Source: Dryomyza anilis
Taxonomy: Eukaryota; Arthropoda; Insecta; Diptera; Dryomyzidae
Length of the DNA stretch: 64,000 nt
NCBI GenBank assembly: GCA_951804985.1
Contig: OX638134.1
Span: forward strand, 6,262,001-6,326,000
Reading direction: 5' to 3'
The position numbers and the translations under genes were made by a program. Below the pieces are notes generated by a model. It was not told the origin of the DNA and did no database searches. It saw only the letters and a program-made list of their open reading frames with translations. This document shows positions 1 to 12,600 of the stretch, one piece after another (positions within the stretch are counted from its first letter, which is position 1; every line of letters starts with the position of its first letter).

Positions 1-1440
1 AGCGAATCTGAAAATCATTTTGTTCTATTGCCTCTAGTTTTCTCATAAAACGTGTTTGAAAGTACATTTGCGTTCCTATTTTTAGTTTGCTCAAATTTTA
101 ATCGATTTTGTTGGATTATATCTTATTAGAAGCAGTATTATTTATAGTTTCACCATAAAATACTAAAAAAAAAATATAAGAAAAGAGTTCTAAAAATTTA
201 AATAAAAGTTGAAAAACTTGCAAAGAATTTTTTACAATAATGCATATAACTTTGTTCCTATTAGGTATTGACAAACTGCTTAAATAGGAATATAACGTTC
301 ATTATTTCTTCTTTTAAACGGCATATAACATTAATAAATCCAATGAGTAATAGTTGATGTACAAATTAATATATAGACGCATCTAAACACTTTCTAATAG
401 TTTAATTTTACCCCAGAAGTATGCAACGTTTTTGTTTTATTATTAATTTTGGCAATTTCAAAAATGCTTAAAATTTTCGTATTTTTTTTCTCAGCGGTTC
501 TAAGATCATTTCCTTATGCTTATTACGAATCTGCAAACCGTTTTGTTCTATCGTGTCAAGTTTTCTCATAATACGTGTGTGAAAATACATTTGCGTTCCT
601 ATTTTTAGTTTGCTCAAATTTAAAGCTATTTTGTTGATTAATATCTTATTTGAAGCAGTATTATTTATAGTTTCACCATAAAATACTAAAAAAATAATGT
701 AAGAAAACCATTATAAAATTTTTATAAAAGTTGAAAAACTTGCAAAGAATTTTTTACAATAATACATATAACTTTGTTCGTATTTGATATGGGCAAACAG
801 CTTGAATAGAAATATAAAGTACATTATTTCATCTTTGAAACGGTGTATAACAGTAACAAATCCAATGAGTAATAGTTGAGTTACAAATTAATATATAGAC
901 GCATCTCCACACATTCGAATAATTTCAGTTTACCCAGAAGTATGCAACGGTTTTCTTTTGTTACATTTATCAATTTCAAATATGCTAAAAATTTTCGTAT
1001 TTTTTTTGTCAACGGTTCTAAGATCATTTCCTTACGCTAATTACGAATATGCAAACCGTTTTGTTCCATCACGTCTGGTTTATACACAATATGGATGGTG
1101 AACTGCAGCGACGTTCATATTTTTAACTCTGTCAAAATTTGACCTATTGCTATGGTTAATATCTTGTTTTACGCAGCATAAAATACCGCTTAAACATGAA
1201 ATATTTTAAAAAATATAAAAGTGCAAAAATGTAAAAAAATTTAATAAAAATTGAAAATCATAAAATAACTTTGAACGTTTTGTAATGTAACTTTGTCTCT
1301 TTAAGTCAACAGGAAAAATGGAGTATCTTATTTAAAAGTCAATTATTTCCTCTTTCCTATGATGTAAAATACATTATATGTTTAGTATATAACGGCTGTC
1401 ATAAAAATTGATATTTAGATGCACCTTTCCAATGACGACA
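1..1440 (-). repeat. 524-bp satellite, inverted arm of a head-to-head array
   Basis: About three units lie here in reverse orientation relative to the array at 1770-4420. The reverse-complement landmark of the right-hand units (GAGCAAACTAAAAATAGG) recurs near 80-98, 598-616 and, badly decayed, 1105-1145, a spacing of about 520 bp. Further unit landmarks (stretches complementary to the GCATAAGGAAATGATCTTAG block) occur near 505-525 and 1018-1040. The third unit grows progressively less similar toward the centre of the palindrome at about 1440-1770. No gene is seen in this stretch. Confidence 0.85.
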
Positions 1441-1769
1441 TTTGACAAATTAAAACAGAAATTTGAAATTTTTTTGTAAATTTGTATTATTCTCATAAAT
1501 GCCTTTAAAATGATATATAATACAGTAAAGTCGGGCTTAATTTAATTTTATTTGTTTATTTCACTTAAATAAAATCAGCCCACGTTTTATTTAAAATTTA
1601 AGAAAATATTAAATTGCTTAGATTTAAATTTTGTGTATGAGGCATTGTTCATTAAGATGTCAGCTGTGAGAATTGTGTATTTCGGCGCACGGAGGGGTCA
1701 CCCATTTCAACTGCTGATGGGAACAAAAAGGTCAATTTGCAGTGGCCAGATGTCGCCTTATAATAATTC

Positions 1770-4420
1770 ATATCTCAACTCTTTCTCATTGGATTTACAC
1801 AAGCTACATATCATTCAAAAGGTGAAATAATGCTCTTTAAAACTGCATATAAGAATTGGGTCCATACATTATACGCAAAAAGTTATATGCATAAATGAAA
1901 AAATTTGTTTGCAAGTTTTTAAACTTTTATCAAAATTAAATGACTTTTTTTTCGTCTTAATTTTTTTGATGTTATTGAGTGGAACTATGACAAATGATGC
2001 GTCAAAGAAGATATTAACTAACAATATAGCTTGAAATTTGAGCAAACTAAAAAGAGGAACGCAAATGTATTTTCAAACACGTATTATGAGAAAACTAGAC
2101 GCGATAGAACAAAACGATATGCAGATTCGTAATTAGCGTAAGGAAATGATTTTAGAACCGTTGAGAAAAAAAATAAATAATAACAAAAACTGTTGCATAC
2201 TTCTCGGGAAAAATAAAACGATTAAAATGTGTGGAGGTACGTCTTTATATTAATTTGTAACTCCACTATTACTCATTGGATTTATAAATGTTATATACTG
2301 TTTGAAAGAAGAGAAAATTGACTTTCTATTCCTATTGAAGCAGTTTGCCCATACCAAATACGAACAAAGTTATATGCATTATTGTAAAAAATTCTTTGCA
2401 AGTTTTTCAACTTTTATAAAAATTTTATAATGGTTTTCTTGGTTTAATTTTTTTAGTATTTTTTGGTGAAACTATAAATAATACTGCTTCAAATAAGATA
2501 TTAATCAACCAAATAGCTTGAAATTTGAGCAAACTAAAAATAGGAACGCAAATGTATTTTCACACACGTATTATGAGAAAACTAGACACGATAGAACAAA
2601 ACGGTATGCAGATTCGTACTAAGCATAAGGAAATGATCTTAGAACCGCTTAGAAAAATATTACGAAAATTTTTAGCATTTTTGAAATTTCCAAAATTAAT
2701 AATAATACAAAAACGTTGCATACTTCTGGGGCACAATTAAAACGATTGAAATGAATGACGGTAACTCTTTATAATAATTTGTAACTCAACTATTTCGCAT
2801 TGCATTGATAAATGTTATATACCGTTTGAAAGGAGAAATAAATGACTTTATATTTATATTCAAGATGTTTGCCCATACCAAATACGAACAAAGTTATATG
2901 CATTATTGTAAAAAATTCTTTGCAAGTTTTTCAACTTTTATAAAAATTTTATAATGGTTTTCTTGGTTTAATTTTTTTAGTATTTTTTGGTGAAACTATA
3001 AACATTATTGCTTCAAATCAGATATTAATCAACAAAATAGCTTGAAATTTGAGCAAACTAAAAATAGGAACGCAAATGTATTTTCACACACATATTATGA
3101 GAAAACTAGACGCGATAGAACAAAACGGTTTGCAGATTCGTAATATGCATAAGGAAATGATCTTAGAACCGGTGAGAAAAATAATACGAAGATTTTTAGC
3201 ATTTTTGAAATTTCCAAAATTAATAATAATACAAAAACGTTGCATACTTCTGGGGTAAAATTAAAACGATAGAAATGAGTGACGGTAACTCTTTATAATA
3301 ATTTGTAACTCAACTATTTCGCATTGCATTTATAAATGTTATATACCGTTTGAAAGAAGAAATAAAGGACTTTCTATTTATATTCAAGCTGTTTGCCCAT
3401 ACCAAATACGAACAAAGTTATATGCATTATTGTAAAAAATTCTTTGCAAGTTTTTCAACTTTTATAAAAATTTTATAATGGTTTTCTTGGTTTAATTTTT
3501 TTAGTATTTTTTGGTGAAACTATAAACATTACTGCTTCAAATCAGATATTAATCAACAAAATAGCTTGAAATTTGAGCAAACTAAAAATAGAAACGCAAA
3601 TGTATTTTCACACACGTATTATGAGAAAACTAGACGCGATAGAGCAAAACGGTTTGCAGATTCGTAATAAGCATAAGGAAATGATCTTAGAACCGGTGAG
3701 AAAAATAATACGAAAATTTTTAGCATTTTTGAAATTTCCAAAATTAATAATAATACAAAAACGTTGCATACTTCTGGGGTAAAATTAAACTATTAGAAAG
3801 TGTTTAGATGCGTCTATATATTAATTTGTACCTCAACTATTACTCATTGGATTTATTAATGTTATATACCGTTTGAAAGAAGAAATAATGAACTTTCTGC
3901 TCCTTTTTAAGCATTTTGTCAGTACATAATACGCACAAAGTTATATACATTAATGTAAAAAATTCTTTGCAAGTTTTTCAACTTTTATAAAAATTTTATA
4001 TTGGTTTTCTTGTTTTATTTTTTTTTAGTATTTTTTGGTGAAACTATAAATAATACTGCTTCAAATAAGATATTAACTAAAGAAATCGATTAAAATTTGA
4101 GTAAACTAAAAATAGTAACGCAAAAGTATTTTCACACACGTATTATAAGAAAACTGGACCCGATAGAACAAAATGGTTTGCAGATTCGTAATTATCGTAA
4201 GGAAATAATCTTAGAACCGTTGAAAAAAAAAACGATAATTTTTAGCATTTTTGAAATTTGGTAAAATTAATGATAAAAAAAAGTTGCATACTTCTCGGGA
4301 AAAATAAAATATTGAAATATGCTGAGATGCGTTTATATTTTAATTTGTAACTCCACTGTTACTCATTGCATTTATAAATGTTCTATACCGTTTGAAAGAG
4401 GAAATAATGGACTATGTCAT
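1770..4420 (+). repeat. 524-bp satellite, forward arm of a head-to-head array
   Basis: Five tandem units are anchored by GAGCAAACTAAAAATAGG at about 2041, 2528, 3052, 3576 and 4098. The three central intervals are 524, 524 and 522 bp; the first is shortened to 487 bp. The three middle units each leave a 69-71 codon open frame, but it opens with TTG rather than ATG. The first and last units are interrupted by stops, so I do not call it a gene. Units 3 and 4 are nearly identical and the outer units are more diverged, as expected from local unequal exchange or conversion. Confidence 0.9.
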
Positions 4421-5866
4421 TAAAATGAAAAAAAAACTTGTTGCTTTAGAATAAGCATACTTTTTCTTAAAATAAAGAAATTTTGTCTTTAAAGAACGGC
4501 GACTTTTTCATTGAACTAAGAAACGTTAATCCTTAAAAAAGATTTTTATTTATCAACTATTCTTTAAAATATTTAAAAAATAAGTAGAATAAATAAAATG
4601 CTAGATCTTTTAAGCTACAATTAAAAAGTCATGGTATACGTTTTTTTTGTAATTTTTATTTTTATTATTTAAATAATTTGTTTATTCTCTGTTTGTTTGC
4701 TGACAATAGTTAAAATATTATAATATTTAATTTATATATTTTGTTGGTATTTATATTATTGTTATTGGCATGTTTGTTTGTATTTGGTATTTTATCTTTA
4801 CACATTTATATAATTTTATATTTATTTGCACTACATGAAATAATTAATAATTTAATTGTATAATTATGCTAATGCATTAGCACACACACATAATGCAAAC
4901 TTTTACAATGGCGCAGTTAATGCTGCTTAAAGCACAAAAGCTTTGTTTTTTATTTTTTATATTTTTTAACTATGTTTTACATATTTAACATGCTTTTTGT
5001 TTTTTGTATATTTTGACATTTGCGTTAACTAGATATTTTACTATTATATTTAATTAATTTATACATTTATTTGCAATTTTTTTTAAATAATATAAATATT
5101 TAATTTTATTTTCAACATATATTGCATTTCAAAATGCCTTTTTTTATTTTTACATAATAATATTATTAAGTTTTAGTTTTGTTGCATGAACTTCGGCATT
5201 TATGTTTAATTTTTTTTTTAGAAATATGTTACTTAATTCTAAGAAACATTTTCCTAATTTTTAAAAATATATTACTTATTTTTGAGAAATTTATTACTTA
5301 ATTTTAGAAATATTTTCTTAATTTTTTACATTTTTCTTATTTTTTTTTTTAGAAATATCTAACTTATTTTTAAGAAATTTATTACTTAATTTTAGAAATA
5401 TTGTACTTAATTCCTAGAAATGTTTTATGTATTTTATTTATATTTTACATTAAGTACATCAGTAATTTAAAGGTACGTGCTTTATTTTATATAGTGACAT
5501 ACATAGCTTTACAAAAAATAAAATAAACTTTGTAAATTAATCTCGACCCTTCCATGCATTTTGTCTAGGGATGATATTTACATTTTTAAATTTTCAATAT
5601 CAATTAATGCATTTGAAACTAGCTATTCAAAAAAAAAAAACAAAGTTACTTAAAATTGTTTTGAATTTGAGAAAATTTAAGTTAAAAAAATTTTTATTTT
5701 AAAATATTTACAAAAGCGCTAAATTAAAAAAACCAAAATTTACCTCCGATCATTATGTGATATGCCGATGGATTTGCAGCAATACCTCATACTGAGCTTT
5801 TAAATATTTACTACAATTAAATTAAATTATTAAGAAAAACAAATTCTGATATTTTTTTATATGGGC
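4421..5866. other. AT-rich stretch with no recognised gene
   Basis: T/A-rich sequence with homopolymer runs and a few degenerate AGAAATNTNTTACTTAATTTT copies (about 5215-5420). I see no exon, RNA gene or intact mobile element. It lies downstream of the minus-strand gene. Confidence 0.6.
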
Positions 5867-6420
5867 CATTCCACACCAAATCGACCAGCGGTTGGAACTC
5901 ATCTTCTTCGATTTAAATTAATTGATAAAGGATATTGAGACATGCACTAATCAATTTTTTTTTTATTTTTTCCGACCACTACTTACAGAGATACAGTGGC
6001 TCAAAGTTGGAAAAAAAGGGCTAAAAATCACTTTTGTGTGGTTTTTCTTATTTTTCTTGAACTAGAAATTCTAGAAATTTCATTAATGGCTTGTTTTAAA
6101 GCTAATAGAACAATCTTTCAGAAAAATTAAGTTGTAACTTCTAAACGTGAACATCTGACCCGTGGTCATTATCCTTGCACTTCAAAAGTGATGTCCTTAA
6201 AAAGGACTCTTTTTAAATTTCTGAAAAATCCTAAACTTTCGTCAATTTATGTTTTCAAAGTCCAGTAACATGTAAACCAAATAACGAAATTTTTAAATCA
6301 AATTTTCGTTTCGTCGTTCGTTTCGAAATACAGAAATAAGGTATTAATATATCTAAAATATGTATAGAAAATACGAGAATTGCCTATTACTTGTTTGGCG
6401 TAATTACTCAAAAACTATAG
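5867..6420 (+). repeat. dispersed repeat starting GGCCATTCCACACCAAAT
   Basis: The left part (CATTCCACACCAAATC, then ACAGAGATACAGTGG) reappears in reverse complement near 33050-33125, so this is an interspersed family. The body has no long open frame and the right boundary is unclear. I do not recognise the family; it could be a terminal fragment of a DNA transposon. Confidence 0.55.
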
Positions 6421-6829
6421 GCTATATTAAAAAAAACTAAGTATGAGGTTTTGCTTAGAATCTTAAAGTGCATCGGAATAATATATCGAATTTTTGTTTG
6501 CAGCATTCTGCTATTACTAAATTAAATTTGAAATTTAAACTTAAGTAGATATAAAGATACGCACCAAATACTGCTCCTTATGGCAGCAAAGAGCAGCCTT
6601 AATGACTTTTGGTTTTAATTTGGACTGCAATTAAAAGTCAGGTCAAGCGTCAGCATTTTTAACAACACCCAAAGTGCCCGCAATTGAGCGATTTCGACCA
6701 GCAGCTGTTAATGACTCGCGGCAGCAACAGAAAACTTGAAAGCTTTCATTATGCAGGCAATTAAGCACATACTAACCACACACACAAAAAATGAATTTCT
6801 TACTATTAAAGAAAAATTTACTTGATATT
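6421..6829. other. single-copy-looking stretch, no gene found
   Basis: The part at 6580-6790 is less AT-rich than its surroundings, with GC-rich bits near 6660-6740. No open frame with splice sites or a start fits. It could be conserved non-coding or 3' flanking sequence of the minus-strand gene; nothing more can be said. Confidence 0.4.
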
Positions 6830-8530
6830 TTATTTATTTTAAGAAAAATATTTCTTATTTTGAGGAATATATTTTCTTACTTTGGGGAAAGAAATGATCT
6901 TACTTTAAAGAAAATAATTTTCTTAATTAAAGAAACATTTTCTTAACCTAGTGAAACTGTTTTTTTAAAACAGATACTTTCACTTATTATTAGAAAACTT
7001 TCAACTTAACATAAGAACATTTACTATTTATTAGCAAACTTTTTTGGTTAAAATCTAGAAACTTTTTCTTACAATGTGGAAACTTTTCCTTAGTATGTGG
7101 AATTTTTTCCTTAAAATATGAAAGTTTTTTTCCTAAAAATAAGAAAAATATTTCAAAAAAATAAAATATACTTTTTTTTTATATAAAGTCAAACTTTCCT
7201 TAATGTAAGAAAAATATTTCCTTGAAATTAGAATAATCTTCTCAAAATAAGAAAAAAGTTACTTATTATAAAATAAAATTCACTTATACTAAGAAAACTT
7301 TTTACTTAAAATAAGAACATTTTTCTGATTATTTCTAATTACATTTCTTTCAAATGATGAAACTTTTTCTTAAAATAAGGAAACTATTTCTTAGAATAAT
7401 CACATTCTTTCTTAAACAGAAATGTAACATTTTCCTTAAATAAGAAACAATTATTCATTAAAATAAGAAACGTTTTTACTTAAAATAAGAATTTTTCCAC
7501 AAGAAATTTAGTTCCTTAAAATAATAGGTTTTTTTTTAATAAGAAAATTATTCATTAAAATAAGAAACCTATTTCTTTAAATAAGAAACCCTTTATCATA
7601 AAAAAGATATTCTTCAAAATAAAGAATCTTTTTATTAAAATAAGAAACGTGTGTACTTACATTAAGAAACGTTTATCCTTAAAATAAGAAACATTTTTCA
7701 TTACAATAAGAAACGTTTTTCATTACAATAAGAAACGTTTTTCATTACAATAAGAAACGTTTTTACTTAAAAAGAAATGTTTTTCTTGCAATAAGAAACG
7801 TTTCTTCTTTTAATAAGAAACGTTTTTCCTTACAATAAGAAACGCTTTTCATTACAATAAGAAACGTTTTTCCTTAAAAAGAAAAGTTTTATATGCAATA
7901 AGAAATGTTTCTCCTTACAATAAGAAATGCTTTTCATTACAATAAGAAACGTTTTTACTTAAAAAGAAATGTTTTCCTTGCAATAAGAAATGTTTCTCCT
8001 TACAATAAGAAACATTTTCCTTCAGAATTTATCCTTAAAATAATAAATCTTTTAATAAACTGTTTTACTTTAAATTAAGAAATGTTTTTTCCTCTAAATA
8101 AGAAATGTTTAACTACAAAATCAGAAACTTTTTTTAAAGGTTTCTTATTTTTTAGGTAAAAGATTATTATTTTGACGAAAAAGTTTCTTATTTTGTGTTT
8201 AGATGAAAAACACTTGAGGAAAAAATATTGTTGATATCTTAAGCAAAAAGTTACCAAACAAATTTTTGAGGAAAAGCATTTCTTATTGTAAGGAAAAAAT
8301 GTTTCTTTTTTTTATACTAAAAACGTTTCTTATTCTGATAAAAAGTTTCTTATTTTCAGGAAAAAGTTTCTAATTTTTTGGAAAAAGATTTATTAGAATA
8401 TTTTTCCATAAAATAAGAAACCTTTTTTTCTTCAATTTTTTTTTTTTTAAATCAGAAAAATGTCCCTTAAAATAAGATCGTTTTTCCTCAAAATAAGAAA
8501 AATACTTATTATAAAGAAACTTTTTTCTTA
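6830..8530. repeat. degenerate AAAATAAGAAACGTTTTTCCTT minisatellite
   Basis: Roughly 1.7 kb of imperfect 20-26-bp units around the core TAAGAAACGTTTTTC. The most regular copies are at 7680-8010. Orientation flips near 8130-8400, where the reverse complement (GTTTCTTATTTT) is tandem. The short open frame on the minus strand at 8075-8257 is repeat sequence and is not called. Confidence 0.85.
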
Positions 8531-8586
8531 ACACAAATTCAAGTTAAATTTTTCTATTTTCTGACCTAACACGTGACTCTGTGTGC

Positions 8587-8934
8587 TTAAAGAAAAATCA
8601 CCAGCTGCGCATAAATTTCGACGGCGACCAGCAGCGTCATTAGCAGCGCATTTACAATGCAGTATGCACGTCGCAGTGGACGTCGACCGTGACGTTGTTG
8701 ATATCGTCGTTTTTGTCGTCGCTGCTGTTGCCAAATCTGCAGCTGCAACAAGTGCAGCTGTTGCTTGCGTTGTTCGGCGACACTAAAGGCTGCATTGCTG
8801 ACATCATTGATGACTTCGTTAATGACATCATCGATGATATCATCGTTGACATCATCGTTGATTTCATCGTTAAGTTCAACGAAATCATTCAAATCGCTGT
8901 TTAGTGCCGTCGTTGCTGTTGTCGCCGCCCACTG
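8587..8934 (-). CDS. possible UGA readthrough extension (115 codons) of the minus-strand membrane protein
   Basis: After the TGA at 8937-8935 the same frame stays open for 115 codons to TAA at 8589-8587. It has no ATG of its own until the last 21 codons. The predicted segment starts with an Asn/Asp-rich block with repeated NDD/DDV motifs, then a Gln/Arg-rich basic block, and ends in about 23 mostly hydrophobic residues (core CIVNALLMTLLVAV), like a terminal membrane anchor. Codon choice is fly-like (CTG, GTG, GTC, GCC), unlike the AT-rich surroundings. The stop is followed by C (TGACAG), the context known to be leaky in Drosophila. Alternatives are a missed small intron removing the TGA, a pseudogenised tail, or 3' UTR with chance openness from trinucleotide repeats. 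Confidence 0.35.
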   Translation of the reverse strand, partial: QWAATTATTALNSDLNDFVELNDEINDDVNDDIIDDVINEVINDVSNAAFSVAEQRKQQLHLLQLQIWQQQRRQKRRYQQRHGRRPLRRAYCIVNALLMTLLVAVEIYAQLVIFL

Positions 8935-9504
8935 TCAAACCGATGCCACCGAATTGCTGTCGTACGCCACCAATAACGAGTCGTTCTCATCGCTACCGCT
9001 GCCCGCGCTTCTCTCCAACTCATCGATAACCTCGAGCTTTGACTGCGGATGTGCAATTTTGTATTTGTTGTGACGTTTGCTAATTAACACCGAGCGCACA
9101 TTATTGTTGTGATGATTGCTGTGCAACAGCAACTGCTGTTGATAGTGACGTCGTTGGCGACGTCGGCGTCGCTGTTTGCGACAATATTCGCTGCTACCCA
9201 ACATGCTGCAGTCGGCTGACTGTTGTGCGCTGTCCGCATCATCGTCGTCGTCAACGTTATAATAGGCGGCATCATCGGCATTATCACCATTTTCATCATC
9301 ATCATCGTCGTCGTAGAAATCATTCTCATCTTCGTCCTCATCATCATCGTCGTCGTCATCTTCGTAGTTATCGAAATCAAAAAAGCAGCAACCTGGCGTT
9401 TTTAATGCTTTGCTGCTTTGACGACGTCGCTGAGTGCGTCGACTGCAGCCGCCGTTACATGTCGCTGTCGTCGTCGCCGCTGATGTCGTCGTTGAAAGCT
9501 TTGC
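8935..9504 (-). CDS. minus-strand membrane protein, alternative last coding exon (acidic/basic low-complexity tail)
   Basis: This is 189 codons plus TGA in the same frame as the upstream exon. It would join through a 93-bp phase-0 intron at 9597-9505: donor GAG|GTAATA, a CTGAC branch-like site, acceptor TTTACTCGCAG. The product has a Thr/Ala-rich start and a Cys-containing segment. An Asp/Glu-rich stretch follows (about 9360-9238) and is read from GAC/GAT repeats, then an Arg-rich cluster (RKQRRRRRQRR at 9180-9148) and a Ser/Asp/Glu-rich end. The long open frame and codon bias argue for coding. If the intron is retained, translation stops at 9585-9583 and this becomes 3' UTR. A separate ORF starting at the ATG at 9204 is a weaker alternative. 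Confidence 0.5.
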   Translation of the reverse strand, partial: AKLSTTTSAATTTATCNGGCSRRTQRRRQSSKALKTPGCCFFDFDNYEDDDDDDDEDEDENDFYDDDDDDENGDNADDAAYYNVDDDDDADSAQQSADCSMLGSSEYCRKQRRRRRQRRHYQQQLLLHSNHHNNNVRSVLISKRHNKYKIAHPQSKLEVIDELERSAGSGSDENDSLLVAYDSNSVASV

Positions 9505-9582
9505 CTGCGAGTAAAGTTGATGGGGATATGTTTGACTAGAGCTTTCACAATTTGCACGTGCGTCAGTGTCGTTGACGTTATA

Positions 9583-9669
9583 TCAGAGTTCTATTACCTC
9601 GGGTCCCTTCCAGGTGATGCCGGCGCGCACCAAATTGTAGAATCGCAGCACGCCCCACATGGCAAGAAC
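9583..9669 (-). CDS. gene A exon 6: end of fourth membrane segment and C-terminus
   Basis: Acceptor TTTGTTTTCAG at 9680-9670, then 24 codons (VLAMWGVLRFYNLV..., ending WKGPE). It is phase 0 with exon 5. Reading on gives four more codons (VIEL) and TGA at 9585-9583. The GTAATA at 9597-9592 can instead act as a donor. Codons are GC-rich compared with the flanks, which marks the exon clearly. Confidence 0.85.
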   Translation of the reverse strand, partial: VLAMWGVLRFYNLVRAGITWKGPEVIEL

Positions 9670-12600
9670 CTGAAAACAAACCAAAAGAAGTGAAAAATAT
9701 AAAATGAGCCAACGTTTTTAAAAACAAATGTTTTGTTCTAGACTACATCTTAAAACTAAATTTAATATTTTGTATTTTTAATTTTATCCATATAAATTTT
9801 TAATTTTTATAAAAGATTTTTATTGTTATTTAAAAGTCTATTGAAAATATAAATTATGAATTTTAAAATTATTGTATTTTTATTATTATAACATATGTTA
9901 TATACAGAATCGTTCGACAATGGTGAGGCATAAACTATAAAAATAATTTTATTTTTAAAATTTTTGTTTAAATTTTTAAATATCCTCGATTATAAATATA
10001 TAATTTGTGTTTTATGTATTAAATATTTTTCTTTTTCATATACTTACTTTACAAACAAAATTTTAAATCTTCATTTTTAATCTTTTACATTAAAATAATT
10101 AATTTTTATAAAAGAATTTATTTGTTTTTGAAAGTCCATTCAAAATAAAAATTTTGAATTTCAATATTATTACATTTTGATTTTTACAACAGACTAAATA
10201 AAAAATCGTTCGACAATGGTAAGGCATATCTATAAACATCATGTGTTCTTGATACATGTATTTTTAATGGATTTCCCCAATTACTGTCATTCGTACAGCC
10301 ATAAATAACACTTAGCCCACACATCCATACGCTCTAATAAAAAAACAAACGCAATACTATATTCGAGTCGTATTTTTGTGGCATTAGTAAAAAAAAGGAT
10401 GTGACAGGATGCTGGCAGTGTGTGATGTTGCTGTGCTAAGTTTAATTAAGAATTTAATGCGTTAAACGAATTCAACAAGACGTCCAGACGGGGAGAACAA
10501 AACGAGTCTTTAGTGTAGTTTGCACACTCAGAAAAATAATTGGATAATAATGTTTTTACTATTATAAATGATATGTCCGATCTGTTTTTATTTTAGATGA
10601 AAAGCTATTTAATTTATAGTTTTTCTGTGGGAATACTATAAATTTAATAGTTTATGCCCAATTTACATTGTATCTTCTGTGAGTCTCATTGTATCTCATA
10701 GGCTTGCGTATTTTCAAAAAAATGCTATTTTTATATGAAAATTTAAAAAAATGCAACTCCAGGAGATACAGTGAGACTCACAGAAGATACAATGTAAATC
10801 AGGCATTATTTTTATAATACTTCTACTAAATACTATTAAAAATTATATTAAATACTATGCGATACCATTAAATACTATATTAAATACCATAAAATATTAT
10901 TAAATAATACTAGATACTATTATAATACAATTACAATTATTATAATACAATTAAATATTATAAAATACAATTATATATTATTAAATACTATTAACTGCAA
11001 TTAAATACTATTTAATATTATACCATAAAAATACTTTTAAATTATATTTAATACTATAATATACCATTAAATATTAAATATTATTAAATACTATTAAAAA
11101 TACTAATAAATACTATTAAATATTATTAAATACAATTAAATGCTATTAAATACTATTAAATAAAACTAAATACTATTAAATACTATTAAATGTTATTAAA
11201 TACTATATTAAAAAATTATTAAATACTATTAATATTATTAAATACTATTAAAATTTATAAAAATGCTATTAGATATTATTAAATGCTATTAAATACTAAT
11301 AAATAATATTGAATTCTATTAAATACTATTAAATACTACAAAATACTATTAAATAATATGAAATAATATTAAAAACTATTAAATAATTTAAAAATTAAAT
11401 AAATATTATAAATAATTATAAAAAATACTATTAAATACTTAATTAATACTATTTATTAAATGCTATAAAAACTATTAAATGCTATTAAATACTATTAACT
11501 ACTATTAAATTCTATTAAATACTATTAAATACTATTTAATACAATTTAATACTATTTGATACTATTAAATACTATTTAATACTATTTAATACTATTTAAT
11601 ACTATTTAATACTATTTAATACTATTTAATACTATTTAATACTATTTAATACTATTTAATACTATTTAATACTATTTAATACTATTTAATACTATTTAAT
11701 ACTATTTAATACTATTTAATACAATGCGATACTTTTAAATATACTATCAAATACTATTTAATACTAATAATATACCATTAAATTTTATTAAATACAATTA
11801 AAATACTACATAATATTAAATACTTTAAATGGTATTAAATACTATATTAAAAACTTTAAATGGTATTAAATACTATATTAAAAATAGTTAAATACTATGA
11901 ATATTATTAAATACTATTAAAAAAATTATAAAAAATTTATTAACCGCTATTAAAAGCTATTAAATACTATTAAATAATATTAAATACTATTAAAAAATTA
12001 TGAAAATACTATTAAATACATAATAAATACTATTAAATACTTAAGAAATACTATTAAATACTTAATAAATACTATTAAATACTTAATAAATACTATTAAA
12101 TATCATAAATACTATTAAAAAAACTTTTAAATACTAGTAGAAATCTTAAATTTAATTTTTTTATATGCAACAAATAACTGTTATTAAATATTAGCTTTTT
12201 AAAATATAAACTTTCTGAAACATGAGCTTTTGCAAATACAAGCGAAAAACTTTCAAGCAAATTATAGAAATAAAAAAAAAATCAAATTAATTTCAAATAC
12301 CCAAGTGCTCTGAAAAAACTAAAAAAAAATTCTACAATTTTTAATTGTCATTTGTGCGTCGGCTGTCAATAATTTATTTTATTTATATTTTCTAGACAAA
12401 AAATTTGTACATTTTCGTTGCTACAATTCGATTTGTGTATTTTTCCCTCTTATTTTTCGTGTTAATCTTTGGTAACAACTTTCTTTGTGTCAAAATTTTT
12501 ATGCAGTATTTGCAAATAGTTCTCGCCAGCAAAGCCAACTCAATACAAAATAAAACAACTGTTAAGAAACGCTATAAGCAAAAAATAAAAATAAAAAAAA

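Noticed and set aside
2525..3782. Three similar 69-71 codon frames as a small gene family
   Set aside because: They recur with the 524-bp satellite unit, open with TTG rather than ATG and are broken in other units.
9084..9539. Frames in GC-rich triplet sequence on the plus strand and in other minus frames
   Set aside because: GAC/GAT trinucleotide repeats leave several frames open; only the minus frame continuous with gene A gives a mixed-composition protein and spans the whole block.
9583..9585. First in-frame TGA of gene A as a readthrough or selenocysteine site
   Set aside because: A well-placed 93-bp phase-0 intron with donor, branch-like site and acceptor removes it, and its context (TGA followed by T) is not favourable.
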